Shown here one piece after another: positions 23,563 through 33,047 of a DNA stretch of 42,470 bases (the first letter of the stretch is position 1; the number at the start of each line of letters is the position of its first letter). The DNA is from Patescibacteria group bacterium (GTDB lineage Bacteria > Patescibacteriota > Saccharimonadia > Saccharimonadales > UBA4665). The notes below the pieces were generated by a model that ran no database searches, had not been told where the DNA came from, and saw nothing but the letters and a program-made list of their open reading frames with translations. Both the position numbers and the translations under genes were made by a program. The stretch lies in contig JARXKL010000004.1 of the NCBI GenBank assembly GCA_030272735.1, positions 1 to 42,470 on the forward strand. The letters are read 5' to 3'.

Positions 23563-24537
23563 CTATTGCAGTGGTTGTTGCTTATCCTGAGCAGGAATGT
23601 TTTCTGGCGAGACCGTAGCTATAGGTGTTGCTACTGGCGGACTCGGTGCAACCGGAGAATTTGGCGCTGCTGAAGCGCTCGGAGTGATCGTTTGCGGCGA
23701 TGCGGGCGCTAGAGGCGTTGCGGATGTAGTTGGGATGTTCACTGGGGTGTTAATTGGAGCTTGCACGGGACTACTAACAATTGGCGTCGTAGCTTGCGGG
23801 ACAGGGTCAGTGAACTGTGTGAGCGGGTTCATGCTGTTTCCTTGATGGAAAATATTTGTTTGGAATTCATGTCGGACCTGGGCGATGAGTGCGCTCAAAT
23901 CAGTACCTTGCGGTAATGTTTTAGCTCGTTTTCTCCCGTCCATTAGTAGCTTGTACCCGAAGATAATGCTCGCTAAGCGAATGACAAACGTTATGAGGCT
24001 GCCAATAATTGCTAAAGCTCCAGCAAATGGAAAGATTTTTACGATATTTGTAATGCCACTGACGTTGTAACCCCACGATCCTGGTTTATCGGGATTATAG
24101 TTAATGGGCACATCAGTACCTACCGCAAGTCCGCACAAAGCACTAGAACTATATGACGACGGCTGCTGATACTGTTTACCGTCAACACTATACTTCGTAA
24201 CCGCTGAACAGGCGGAGCCACTACTACCATCGGTCGATGGCTCCTGCTTTATGGATACAACTGTCGCAGTTGTTGTAGCTGTCATTTTATTGATTCCAGA
24301 AATAGAGTTAAAAATAACAGGCACAAACAAGAATACTATACCCAGACCTATCCCCAGCAATGAGCCCAGTAAGCCAGGCCTGGATTTTTGGCCAAACGGA
24401 TTATCGATGCCAATAAATCCATCTAAAAGTAATAAGCCGCCTATTGCCTGTTCGGCCGCCGCATAAGTAGCCGGGTCCTTAGTTTCGTATTGTGTTAAGA
24501 ACTGTTGTGCTGAAGCTTTTAGTTTTTTGATTCTCAT
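23563..24537 (-). CDS. DUF3592-like membrane protein with proline-rich tail
   Basis: 324 residues from ATG 24537; the longer frame to 24573 reads into the promoter. Residues 1-40 are helical, then a glycine-rich membrane segment (about 57-77), an extracellular beta domain with two cysteines (VDGKQYQQPSSYSSSALCGL and IPINYNPDKPGSWG-like, typical of DUF3592), a second membrane helix (about 165-200) and a Pro/Ala/Thr-rich tail of about 100 residues. The function of DUF3592 is not established. Its start is divergent from the GT2-GH26 gene, 142 bases away. Confidence 0.75.
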   Translation of the reverse strand: MRIKKLKASAQQFLTQYETKDPATYAAAEQAIGGLLLLDGFIGIDNPFGQKSRPGLLGSLLGIGLGIVFLFVPVIFNSISGINKMTATTTATVVSIKQEPSTDGSSGSACSAVTKYSVDGKQYQQPSSYSSSALCGLAVGTDVPINYNPDKPGSWGYNVSGITNIVKIFPFAGALAIIGSLITFVIRLASIIFGYKLLMDGRKRAKTLPQGTDLSALIAQVRHEFQTNIFHQGNSMNPLTQFTDPVPQATTPIVSSPVQAPINTPVNIPTTSATPLAPASPQTITPSASAAPNSPVAPSPPVATPIATVSPENIPAQDKQQPLQ

Positions 24538-24544
24538 AGGCGTT

Positions 24545-24573
24545 AGTATATAGCTATCGTCGCCGACTGACAA
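24545..24573 (-). promoter_or_regulatory. promoter of the DUF3592 gene, leaderless arrangement
   Basis: On the minus strand TTGTCA (24568-24573), 17 bases, TATACT (24545-24550), then seven bases to the ATG at 24537. No Shine-Dalgarno is possible in so short a leader. Confidence 0.7.
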
Positions 24574-24644
24574 TAATGCTTACGTTTTTAATTTGTTATA
24601 TTGTAGAATATTGTAACTTTCGTAATAAATATAACGAACTATAC

Positions 24645-24673
24645 TTGCTATTTGCAGTATATTCTGATATAGT
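24645..24673 (+). promoter_or_regulatory. promoter of the GT2-GH26 gene, leaderless arrangement
   Basis: TTGCTA (24645-24650), 17 bases, TATAGT (24668-24673), then six bases to ATG 24680. It faces the DUF3592 promoter. Confidence 0.7.
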
Positions 24674-24679
24674 TAGTGC

Positions 24680-27355
24680 ATGATAACGCGGAGAGGGCGC
24701 TTAGCGTCTTCGAGGCGTCGAGCGTTTATATTTATACCCATTTGGCTTGCCGGTAGTGCATGGCTGTGGAGCTGGTGGCTCAGCCCTGATCACATAGGTG
24801 GTCTAGCATTATATATACCACTTACACTGGCTCTAATTTATGAAAATATAGTCATGCCAGGATTTCTGCTTTTTCTTATTCTGAAGGCTAAGATTCCGAT
24901 AAATAAACGGCCAAAAAAAGGGCTTAAAGTTGCGCTTATAACACCATGCGTACCGGATAAAGAATCCATAGAGATTATTGAGAAACAACTCGCCGCTCTA
25001 GTAGCTGTTGAATACCCACACGATAGCTGGATACTGGATGAAGGCAATGATAAACAGATCAAAAAGTTAGCTAAGTCCTACGGAGTTAAGTATTTTTCGC
25101 GTAAAGGAAAAAACAAATATAACCAAGAAGATTACCCATTTATGGCTAAGACTAAGTCAGGCAATGTCAATGCTTGGCTTCATCATACTAAGCGCTACAA
25201 ATATGAATTTTTTGTGCAACTCGATATCGATCATCTACCCAAACGTAATTACCTAGACAAAACACTTGGTCAGTTCAAAGATGAATCAGTTGGCTGGGTA
25301 CAGGCGCCATCAGTCTATAACAACCTCCAGTATTGGGCAGCACGAGGATCTGCCGAGCAAGAGCTTGGCTTCAACGGCCCAGTTCAAATGGGTTTTTATG
25401 GTAATGCGGGTGCGCCAGTTATTATTGGCTCACATACCACTTTCCGCATGAAAGCTGTACAGTCTATAGGAGGGTTCCAGCCAACACGTGCCGAAGACCA
25501 TCTCAATACTCTCGCATTAATGGCCGAAGGTTGGAACGGTGTATTTATTCCTGAAATCATAGCCGAAGGTGATGGACCAGAGACCTTTAATACTTACATC
25601 GCTCAACAGTACGCATGGGCAAGAAGTATGACTATTATCCTATACCGATACAGTTATCGTCATATTAGAAAATTATCACGACGCCGCATTATCCAGTACT
25701 TATTTATACAAACATGGTACCCGGCAACTACTTTCACATACTTAACTTTTTTCCTTGTACCTGTCATAGCATTACTTACAAATGTTTCCCCGACAAAGAT
25801 GAACGTATTTGAGTTTTTATTACGTTTTCCTGTTATTTTACTTAGCGGAGTGGCTTGCTATTGGGTTGGCAGACCACTTTTACAACCAAATAATGTGAAA
25901 ATTAGTTGGCGCGGCACCCTTCTTCACGTAATACGCTGGCCTATAATATTACAAGCTATGCTTGGCGTTTTGTTCCGTCGTAAAAAGTCATATCAAATTA
26001 CACCTAAAGGAAGTACCAAGCGACCATACGTTATCCCACCTGTTAGACTCTACGCACCCTTCTTATTTTTGAGCTCAATATGTGCTCTAGCCATTATTTA
26101 CTCGACAATCTTTTACGGCTACAGGCTAGCTACTGGACAGTTTATATTCGCATCTATGAACTTAGTAGCTATGTTGTCTTTGTGCTTATTGGATCTTAAT
26201 CTCAGGTTGCGTGAAGGTATGTTGCGTTTTATTGACTGGTTGCGACCTGTTTCCGCAGTAGCATTCGTAACTTTACTAGCGGGAATGGCGATGGCACTTC
26301 CTTTTAGCCCGAACCAAACTACGCTCGCACTAAGCACTACACCAGAACCCGCACCTGCTCACAAGGCGGATATCACTCAAGTACCGCCTCAGCTGCTTTC
26401 AGACAGTGAACTTAAGAATGAGATAGCAAATGCTTCGTACCGTCTAGCGTCACAAACTCCACCAGCAATAGGAATCCATAATGGTGATGTAGTATTACCT
26501 ACTGATGGAGCATACATTAGACATACTTTTATTGATTGGCGCGAAAATAGGCAGCTTGCCGAGCAAATGCTCTTGTCTGAACGGGCTGGAGCAACAAGTC
26601 TGTTAACAATCGAGCCTAAGGGTGAGAACGATGGCGCTAAATTGCTATCAGATATTACATCGGGAGTTTATGACGACCGCTTGAATAGTATATTCGATAT
26701 TATCAGTGCTAACCCGAATACAGTTTACGTACGATTTGCTCACGAGATGGACCTGCCAGAAATTTATCCATGGGGCAATCAAGATCCTGAAGCTTATATC
26801 AGTGCGTACCAGCATGTAGTCCAGTTAAGCCGTTCACGCAATGTTACAAACATCGATTGGGTATGGTCGCCTGCTGGAACGCAAAATGCAGAGTTGTATT
26901 ACCCTGGCGATGATAACGTCGATATTGTAGGTACAACTATGCTTTATGATAGTTATTTTTCGGGTGATTATGTGCCTAATTTTGGGGAAATCCAAGCTGC
27001 AAGAACTCATTTATTTGATCTCGGTAAACCAGTATGGATAGCTGAACTCGCAATTGGCAAAGAAAATACGCAAGTCCAAACCGATTTGCTTGCAAGTGCA
27101 TTACAGCAGTATAGAGGCTTTGGATATTCTGCATTGATTTACTTAGATGTTGCAGACGTTAATATTATTGGACCAGACTATACAATTGCTGATCTGAATA
27201 GCCTCGGGTTACCCCTAAAACACGATGATGCCAAAACTCAAGTAGAGTCGCCAGTAAAACAAGCTATGCCTGACGAGCATCTTGCATCTAAATCAGTCCT
27301 GCACACAAAGCAAATATTTAATACTGATAACATCCTGAAGATGTTTCAGCCATAA
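24680..27355 (+). CDS. membrane GT2 glycosyltransferase fused to a GH26-like glycoside hydrolase domain
   Basis: 891 residues. Two N-terminal helices (about 16-34, 40-66) precede a cellulose-synthase-type GT2 domain (about 80-330): an initial ALITPCVPDKE-like motif, DIDH near 182-185, TRAEDH near 270-275, and QQYAWARS near 308-315 in the QxxRW position. Six or so membrane helices follow (about 340-560). After a proline linker, a domain at about 600-860 resembles GH26 beta-mannanases: VRFAHEMDLP (acid/base Glu near 689), YPWG, DNVDIVG and WIAELAIG (nucleophile Glu near 789); the 100-residue gap fits. This suggests that one protein polymerises a sugar inside and modifies or trims it outside. 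Product unknown. Confidence 0.85.
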   Translation: MITRRGRLASSRRRAFIFIPIWLAGSAWLWSWWLSPDHIGGLALYIPLTLALIYENIVMPGFLLFLILKAKIPINKRPKKGLKVALITPCVPDKESIEIIEKQLAALVAVEYPHDSWILDEGNDKQIKKLAKSYGVKYFSRKGKNKYNQEDYPFMAKTKSGNVNAWLHHTKRYKYEFFVQLDIDHLPKRNYLDKTLGQFKDESVGWVQAPSVYNNLQYWAARGSAEQELGFNGPVQMGFYGNAGAPVIIGSHTTFRMKAVQSIGGFQPTRAEDHLNTLALMAEGWNGVFIPEIIAEGDGPETFNTYIAQQYAWARSMTIILYRYSYRHIRKLSRRRIIQYLFIQTWYPATTFTYLTFFLVPVIALLTNVSPTKMNVFEFLLRFPVILLSGVACYWVGRPLLQPNNVKISWRGTLLHVIRWPIILQAMLGVLFRRKKSYQITPKGSTKRPYVIPPVRLYAPFLFLSSICALAIIYSTIFYGYRLATGQFIFASMNLVAMLSLCLLDLNLRLREGMLRFIDWLRPVSAVAFVTLLAGMAMALPFSPNQTTLALSTTPEPAPAHKADITQVPPQLLSDSELKNEIANASYRLASQTPPAIGIHNGDVVLPTDGAYIRHTFIDWRENRQLAEQMLLSERAGATSLLTIEPKGENDGAKLLSDITSGVYDDRLNSIFDIISANPNTVYVRFAHEMDLPEIYPWGNQDPEAYISAYQHVVQLSRSRNVTNIDWVWSPAGTQNAELYYPGDDNVDIVGTTMLYDSYFSGDYVPNFGEIQAARTHLFDLGKPVWIAELAIGKENTQVQTDLLASALQQYRGFGYSALIYLDVADVNIIGPDYTIADLNSLGLPLKHDDAKTQVESPVKQAMPDEHLASKSVLHTKQIFNTDNILKMFQP

Positions 27356-27386
27356 ATAATAGTAACTTAGCTTTTATGTTTAATTA

Positions 27387-30251
27387 CTATTTTCGGTGTC
27401 GCAGCTTACGTCTGCCAAAGTAAATTAGCAAAGCGGCTATTACTGGAGCGATTACTGCAGCGGGCCCTGCACCGACTTTTATGAGCATTATGGTGGCGGC
27501 AATGCTCAAGACAAGCCACGATATTCCGGTACGGCGGTTTATTCGCGTACGCAAGTATTCTGTTCCGAGGTAATAGTACGGGAATACCGTAATTACTAAG
27601 AACGTACTTGAGAGCAGGCCGCATATTAGGACCACGCACAACCCTTCCCAGAATGGGCTGGTGATGGCGAGTGGTATGAGAGAAACGATCGCGGTGAAGC
27701 TAGTAGCAACCAATGGGCGGAAACGCTCTGCCAGGGCCTCATGCGCGGCGTCAACGGCGTGCATGCCGGATTGTCGAGCCTGATTCGCCGAGTCTGTTAG
27801 CAAAATAGTGTTCTTTATACTCAGCCCAATGAGCGCAAAGAAACCGAGCATCGAGAAGAAGCTAAAGGCATTATCGGTCAGGTACAGCCCCAGTGTTATA
27901 CCGAACAAGCTGAACGGCAGTGCCATAAATATCAGCAGCGGCTGCAGTAAGCTCCTGAACTGCGAGGCTAGTAGCAAATACATCAGCAGCAACAAAACTG
28001 GGAAGGCTAATGCTAACGTTTTGAAACTATCTTGGTTTTCACTTTCCTGGCCTAAGTCAAAACTGAGGGCGTTTTTGTCGAGGCCATAGCTGGCGACTCG
28101 GCTCGGCGGGAATGCTTTTTTAACCTTATCTTGAGTGAGTGTAAATAACGCTGAAGTATCGGTATCCTTGAACTTTATTCCAACGCCAATATACGCTTTA
28201 CTGTTTTTGCGCGTACGAATACTTGTGTTATCGACTGCCACGCTTGAAACTTTCACAGTCGTTCCGTCAATTCGCTTCAGTTTGGTCGTTTCCAAATACT
28301 GCTGGATATCGTTCGCTAGTTTAAGTGCATTATCTCTCTCGCGGGCATCAACATGAATACTAAACACACCCGGTGGGCCTCCAGCGCCTGAAGTATTTAC
28401 TGCTACTTTGGCACCCTTGAAATTAGCAAATTTTGCACTAAGTTTATCGACAAGTTGCGGCGCGGTTACTTTACGCTGCTTATAGTCCTTCAGGTACACC
28501 GTTAATGTTGAGCTCTGCGTGTTAGCAAAATTATAGTTCGCAGCCTTTTCAAAATTATCACCAAGTTCTTTGGCCATAATTTGATTAGCACTAGTAGCAG
28601 TTGCTTCAGCTGTTGAAACCGATGTATTCGCCGGGTACGTAAGAACTAAATTAAGTACATTTGAATCTTTGTCGGGTGGGAAAATATTGAAGGTGACTTT
28701 TTGGAATAGTGCGCCACCGGCGCCTATAAAGCCAAAGCCTACAATAATCGCAATGATACCTACGAACGTTAACTTTTTCTTAGAGTTTTTGGCCCACAGC
28801 ATCGGAGCTGAAATAAACCGGGCAATTTTTGCTTCGAAACCGCTGGCTAAATTGTGCGATTCTTTCTTGCCCATCTGCTTTTTACCGAGGAGCAAGAAGC
28901 GAGCGAAAAGCGGAATAAACACCAGCGCAACGAATAAACTGATGAGCAGCGCCGAGATGATAGTTACCGGAATAGCCCGAATAAACTTACCCAGTATTCC
29001 ACCAACAAATAAGAATGGCGCAAAGCTCAAGGCTGCAGTGAGTGTTGCCGCAACCATTGCTCGACCAATTTTGCGCGTGGCAACCGAAATGGCTTCGGTG
29101 GCGTCGGTATGTCTGCGACGCTGGGCATCGATAGCCTCAGTCATAATGATAGTGTCATCTACTATCAGTGAAAGCCCTAACACTAATGAAAACAGCGTAA
29201 TTGTATTGAGCGAATAGCCAATAACATAGAGGAGCGCATTTACAATTGCAATAACGCTAACCATTGCAATAATGATTATCAGTGACGCACGAACTGCTAT
29301 GAGAATTGATGCAACTACCAGTACCGCCAGCAGACCCTCAAGCAACGTTTGTTGCAGTTCACTCACTTGGAATTTAATATCTGGCGCATAACTGCCACTT
29401 ATTGTTGCCTTGTAACCGCTAAATTCGCTACTGGCATTGAGCTTATCAACTGCGCCCTGCACTTGTTTATCAAGCTCTAAATTGTCTGCTTTATCATAGG
29501 CGCCGATTCCAATGACAGCGGCTGTATAAAATTTACTTGAACCATCCTGTCGTTCACCAAAACTTTCAAAGCTTTTTTGGGTCGATTGCTTTTCGCCGGT
29601 CATTGGATTCACTGCTACTTCAAAAGGGTTTATGGCCGAAGCGCTCCGAACGAGGGGTAAATGTTGACTCTCAATAAACTTCGCGGCTTTTTGCGCCTGC
29701 TTGTTTAATTCTTCCTGCGTAACAGTGTTGTTTTTGGCATAAAAAGACACAACCATATTGTCGCCGCGCTGAGTCCAGCCAAATTTGAAAGCTTCGATTT
29801 TTCCTGTAGCGTTGGCCGGCAGGATAGTATCTTTATCGAGCGCTTTTTGAATTTCTTGACTCCGCGGTTCGGCCTGAACATTGTCTTTATACGATACCGT
29901 TGCCGTGTAGAAATTATCAAAACTCTGCGTTTGAACAGTCTTTACGCCCTCTTGTTTGAGCAAGAAGTCACTCAGCGGCTTAGCTACGTCGCTATCTACT
30001 TTTGCAGAATCATTTACTAAATATGATCCTTGAGCGATAGCAAACGGTGATTCAATTGTTGGAAAACCTTCTCGCTTCAGTAGCGTGGCATAGCTAGCTA
30101 TACCGAACGCCAAAACGACCAGCCAAATAAGTGCCGTTGTCCGCTTTCGCTTAAAGAAAAACAGACTAAGTTTTTGTAAATAATTGAGTTTTTCTTGAGG
30201 TGAACGGTTAATTTTGCTATTTTTCTTACGTACGAAGGGTAATTTAGTCAT
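27387..30251 (-). CDS. RND-family efflux permease (HAE1/AcrB-like)
   Basis: 954 residues. The two-fold RND layout is clear: helix 1 near 32-52, a long extracellular domain, a helix bundle with LIVDDTIIMTEAI near residue 365 carrying the proton-relay Asp pair, FAPFLFVGGILGKFIRAIP, a second extracellular domain, then the C-terminal bundle (LALAFPVLLLLMYLLLASQFRSLLQPL, IGLSIKNTILL). Proton-driven export of drugs or lipids is the family role. No adaptor or outer-membrane channel gene is nearby, as expected for a monoderm. It is a separate unit ahead of GT2-GH26. The AcrB-like length and Asp pair exclude MMPL and SecDF. Confidence 0.9.
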   Translation of the reverse strand: MTKLPFVRKKNSKINRSPQEKLNYLQKLSLFFFKRKRTTALIWLVVLAFGIASYATLLKREGFPTIESPFAIAQGSYLVNDSAKVDSDVAKPLSDFLLKQEGVKTVQTQSFDNFYTATVSYKDNVQAEPRSQEIQKALDKDTILPANATGKIEAFKFGWTQRGDNMVVSFYAKNNTVTQEELNKQAQKAAKFIESQHLPLVRSASAINPFEVAVNPMTGEKQSTQKSFESFGERQDGSSKFYTAAVIGIGAYDKADNLELDKQVQGAVDKLNASSEFSGYKATISGSYAPDIKFQVSELQQTLLEGLLAVLVVASILIAVRASLIIIIAMVSVIAIVNALLYVIGYSLNTITLFSLVLGLSLIVDDTIIMTEAIDAQRRRHTDATEAISVATRKIGRAMVAATLTAALSFAPFLFVGGILGKFIRAIPVTIISALLISLFVALVFIPLFARFLLLGKKQMGKKESHNLASGFEAKIARFISAPMLWAKNSKKKLTFVGIIAIIVGFGFIGAGGALFQKVTFNIFPPDKDSNVLNLVLTYPANTSVSTAEATATSANQIMAKELGDNFEKAANYNFANTQSSTLTVYLKDYKQRKVTAPQLVDKLSAKFANFKGAKVAVNTSGAGGPPGVFSIHVDARERDNALKLANDIQQYLETTKLKRIDGTTVKVSSVAVDNTSIRTRKNSKAYIGVGIKFKDTDTSALFTLTQDKVKKAFPPSRVASYGLDKNALSFDLGQESENQDSFKTLALAFPVLLLLMYLLLASQFRSLLQPLLIFMALPFSLFGITLGLYLTDNAFSFFSMLGFFALIGLSIKNTILLTDSANQARQSGMHAVDAAHEALAERFRPLVATSFTAIVSLIPLAITSPFWEGLCVVLICGLLSSTFLVITVFPYYYLGTEYLRTRINRRTGISWLVLSIAATIMLIKVGAGPAAVIAPVIAALLIYFGRRKLRHRK

Positions 30252-30537
30252 CTGTAATCCTAATGCTAACGTGGTATGTACCTTAACAGTACTATTAACA
30301 GTTATATAAGTAAATATTGCTACGCCAAATGCCAGCTATTTGTGACGATTATTACTATCGCGCGCATTATTATGAACATGAACCAATCGCAAACTATGCT
30401 TTAGTTTTAACAAAGTACATCTCGGGGTATGTTCTCCAGGTAATACCCATGTCGACAGAAACTTCGAGTACAGAATAGAGGCCTTCGGCTGTAGTCGTCT
30501 ACATCATTCCATATTACTACCAAAGATCTGCCGTTAT

Positions 30538-31122
30538 TTATGATGATGCCTTTTTGCGATAATGTAAGTGCACAAAACCATTTTCAAACTTTCGCACTCC
30601 TGCCAGTTCAAATTTAGCAGTAACATCTGCAGGCAACCAATGATTGCCACTCCCAATCATTACGGGAACAACGATCTGATGAAGCTCGTCTACAATACCG
30701 GCTTTAATTGCCTGGCCAGCTAAATGGGGGCCGCCTATGTCTAAATCTTTGTCCGACTCTTGTACTAATTTTTGTATAGCTGCTGGGTCAAAAACCTGTT
30801 GAAGAGTTGTATTTACAGTAGTGACTTCCTCCAATGAAGTTGAATATACTATCTTATTTGCAGCTTGCCAAATACTCGCGTAATCATTCATGGCATCGCT
30901 TGCATCAGGCATAAATTCGTTAGTTCCTTGAGTAGGGATATCATCCCAAACCTTCATAGTCTCGTATAAGTTACGGCCCATGAGTACTGTCCCAACGTTA
31001 CGTAAGGTGTCATTGACGAACATATGTACTTCTTCGGTTGGCATTCCCCAGCCAAAATTACCATCTTTATCCGCAACATATCCGTCAAGCGTTGTTGTTA
31101 TGAGATAAATTAATTTGCCCAT
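30538..31122 (-). CDS. dihydrofolate reductase family protein (RibD C-terminal domain)
   Basis: 194 residues from ATG 31122, with GGAGA eight bases upstream; the longer frame to 31215 crosses a terminator hairpin. MGKLIYLITTTLDGYVADKDGNFGW is the typical start; GTVLMGRNLYETM and the end-piece DLDIGGPHLAGQAIKAGIVDELHQIVVPVMIGSG match the RibD_C/YwjB group of NADPH-dependent reductases. Such proteins are often of unknown substrate and do not replace FolA. It lies between the RND permease and a zinc-ribbon gene on the same strand, with its own ribosome site. Confidence 0.85.
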   Translation of the reverse strand: MGKLIYLITTTLDGYVADKDGNFGWGMPTEEVHMFVNDTLRNVGTVLMGRNLYETMKVWDDIPTQGTNEFMPDASDAMNDYASIWQAANKIVYSTSLEEVTTVNTTLQQVFDPAAIQKLVQESDKDLDIGGPHLAGQAIKAGIVDELHQIVVPVMIGSGNHWLPADVTAKFELAGVRKFENGFVHLHYRKKASS

Positions 31123-31173
31123 ACTTCTATTCTCCCGTGCCGGATTACGTTTTAGGTTCATTCTCATTTTAGC

Positions 31174-31207
31174 AATTAAAAGAGACGCATCTGCGTCTCT
31201 TTTAATT
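31174..31207 (-). terminator. terminator after the DUF5679 gene
   Basis: AATTAAAAGAGACGCA pairs perfectly with TGCGTCTCTTTTAATT (16 bp, two-base loop). It lies 36 bases beyond the stop of the zinc-ribbon gene and before the DHFR-like start. Confidence 0.85.
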
Positions 31208-31242
31208 GGTCTCAAGCTGTTTGTAAGCGTAAAGCTAAGCGC

Positions 31243-31434
31243 TTAGTAAGCTTTTTTTGCGCCGTCTTCTACTGCTTTTTCGGCATTGTCTTTAGACATC
31301 ATCGCACAGACAGTAGTTCCGCACTTTTCGTGCTTCCCTTTAGCCATAAATCCGCCTTTTGCAGTTTGGTGGATCTCTGGAGATGACAAATTAACGCCTT
31401 TTTCCTTACACTTAACGCAATATCCTGTAGCCAT
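31243..31434 (-). CDS. DUF5679 zinc-ribbon small protein
   Basis: 63 residues. Two CxxC-type pairs (YCVKCK at 5-10, and CGTTVC further on) suggest one zinc site; the body is Lys/Gly rich. The family is a small, mainly CPR-associated zinc ribbon without known function; a nucleic-acid-binding role is possible. AGGAGGAGACAGAC directly precedes the ATG, an excellent ribosome site, and TATAAT lies further up on the minus strand. Ends in a strong terminator, so it is probably monocistronic. Confidence 0.8.
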   Translation of the reverse strand: MATGYCVKCKEKGVNLSSPEIHQTAKGGFMAKGKHEKCGTTVCAMMSKDNAEKAVEDGAKKAY

Positions 31435-31539
31435 GTCTGTCTCCTCCTGAATTGATTGTTATTACTTAACGTGTTTATTATAACTCTTGTACGACATATT
31501 TCCTCACTAAAAGAAAAAAAGACCCTGAAGTGTCCAGTA

Positions 31540-31677
31540 ATGTTCACATGGTGCAGCATAATTGAAGCATTTCAAACGGTAGACATAGATGACACAGATG
31601 ATTATGGGCTTAGGTATTTGTTAGAACAATTCAACTTATCAGGTAACTTATTAGAGGCATACCTTAAAAACTTTTAG
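31540..31677 (+). CDS. doubtful 45-residue ORF
   Basis: A plus-strand frame (ATG at 31540, TAG at 31675) encodes an acidic, helical-looking peptide rich in Asp, Leu and Tyr. It fills the 250-base gap between two minus-strand genes. There is no Shine-Dalgarno and no recognised relative. Listed because the composition is protein-like; it may be noise. Confidence 0.2.
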   Translation: MFTWCSIIEAFQTVDIDDTDDYGLRYLLEQFNLSGNLLEAYLKNF

Positions 31678-31685
31678 ACTTATAG

Positions 31686-33041
31686 TCAAGCAATATATTT
31701 GAACAGACCTATATCTACAACTTTGCTATAATCGTCATTGACTAGCACTGGTGTTCGCCCCATTTTGCTCAGTAAGCTAGCAGCAATACTAGCTCTGTAA
31801 CCCGATGCACAATGTACCCATATTTCTTCATCGTCAGGTATTTCATCTATACGATCAAGCACGTCCTGGAGTGGTATGTGGTGTGACCCAGGTATATGAC
31901 TATCATTGCGCTCCGTCTGTTGGCGCACATCTAATACAAAAGGTTTATTTGGCAAATTAGCTTTTAGTTCAGCAAAAGTTGCTACTCGGTAGCTAGCCTT
32001 ATCGCCCGCGCTCAAGTAGTTATGCATATCATTTGTGGCCCCCTCTACAAATGCATCCATGCCAATGCGGGACAGTTCTTTGTATGCATCTAGTAACACT
32101 TGCTCGGTGTCTCCCACGAGCAGTAGTCTGTCTGACCAGGGCACTATCCAGCCAGCATATGTTGAGAACGACTTACCGAGCTCTATACCTACTGCACCTT
32201 GAGGATGGTGCGCTGCGAACAGTTTTCTTGATCTAGTGTCTATTACCCAGGAATTATCTTGGCGTAATCGTGCACCAACCTCATCTGCTGCATAAGAGTG
32301 AATATGTAGTTGCTTTACCTCATCAGGTCCTGCTTGATTGGCTTCACCCATATGAGCATAGTAGCGAGGGTATGGACCTAGCCCAGAAATGATCTGCCGG
32401 ATAAACTCATTACGTTCTGCAGTAAAGACTATATTTGATTTTTTCTCATTTCCTATAGTGCTAGAGGATGCACCAGATCCCTCTGCCGATGAGCAAAAAC
32501 TACCAAATCCATGTGTAGGATACACTTCTGCATCATCGGACAAATCATTACCGAGTCGTTGGGCTGAGTCGTACTGGGCTTGGGTCAAAGCTTTAGTCAT
32601 ATCGCCTGAGACTAAATCAGTTCGTCCGACCGTTCCGTAAAGGATACCCCCGCCAGTGAACACAGCACTTTTTGACCCGTCCGACAGCTGAAAGCTCATA
32701 TGATGCTCAGTATGTCCTGGGGTATGTATTGCTTGCGCCTTGAGCTTACCAATCTCGAGTACTTCATTGTCGGCGATCTCATACGCTGCAAAATCAGCAC
32801 CGCTGTGCTGTGGGATAACATATGCAACATTGAGCTTAACGGCTAATTGGTATCCGCCCGTTACGTAGTCGTTATGCATATGCGTTTCAAGCACGTGCGT
32901 AATTGTGACGCCTGCTGATGTAGCTGCATCTATCCAGCGCTCATAATCCCGCTGCACATCAATGGCAATTGCTACAGTTCCATCGTCTATAAGGTAGCCT
33001 CGGTTGCCTAAAGATTCAGTTTCAATTGTCTGTATACGCAT
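31686..33041 (-). CDS. metallo-beta-lactamase-fold persulfide dioxygenase-like protein with two rhodanese domains
   Basis: 451 residues. The MBL domain (1-240) has THMHNDYVTGG with H54, H56 and D58 and HTPGH with H110, close to the ETHE1/CstB sulfur dioxygenase group; the DY replaces the DH seen in ETHE1. A first rhodanese domain (about 255-345) lacks the active cysteine and is probably structural. The second (about 360-450) has HCASGYRA with C411 as persulfide carrier. Together they suggest oxidation or transfer of sulfane sulfur in the cytoplasm. It follows the single-domain rhodanese gene by six bases and shares a Fur-family regulator. Confidence 0.85.
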   Translation of the reverse strand: MRIQTIETESLGNRGYLIDDGTVAIAIDVQRDYERWIDAATSAGVTITHVLETHMHNDYVTGGYQLAVKLNVAYVIPQHSGADFAAYEIADNEVLEIGKLKAQAIHTPGHTEHHMSFQLSDGSKSAVFTGGGILYGTVGRTDLVSGDMTKALTQAQYDSAQRLGNDLSDDAEVYPTHGFGSFCSSAEGSGASSSTIGNEKKSNIVFTAERNEFIRQIISGLGPYPRYYAHMGEANQAGPDEVKQLHIHSYAADEVGARLRQDNSWVIDTRSRKLFAAHHPQGAVGIELGKSFSTYAGWIVPWSDRLLLVGDTEQVLLDAYKELSRIGMDAFVEGATNDMHNYLSAGDKASYRVATFAELKANLPNKPFVLDVRQQTERNDSHIPGSHHIPLQDVLDRIDEIPDDEEIWVHCASGYRASIAASLLSKMGRTPVLVNDDYSKVVDIGLFKYIA

Positions 33042-33047
33042 AGGTTA

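Noticed and set aside
27358-27391. Hairpin AATAGTAA/TTACTATT between the GT2-GH26 and RND genes
   Set aside because: Weak AT-only stem with an 18-base loop that overlaps the RND stop; not convincing as a terminator.
28669-29217. 182-residue plus-strand frame
   Set aside because: Antisense to the conserved helix bundle of the RND permease; no ribosome site.
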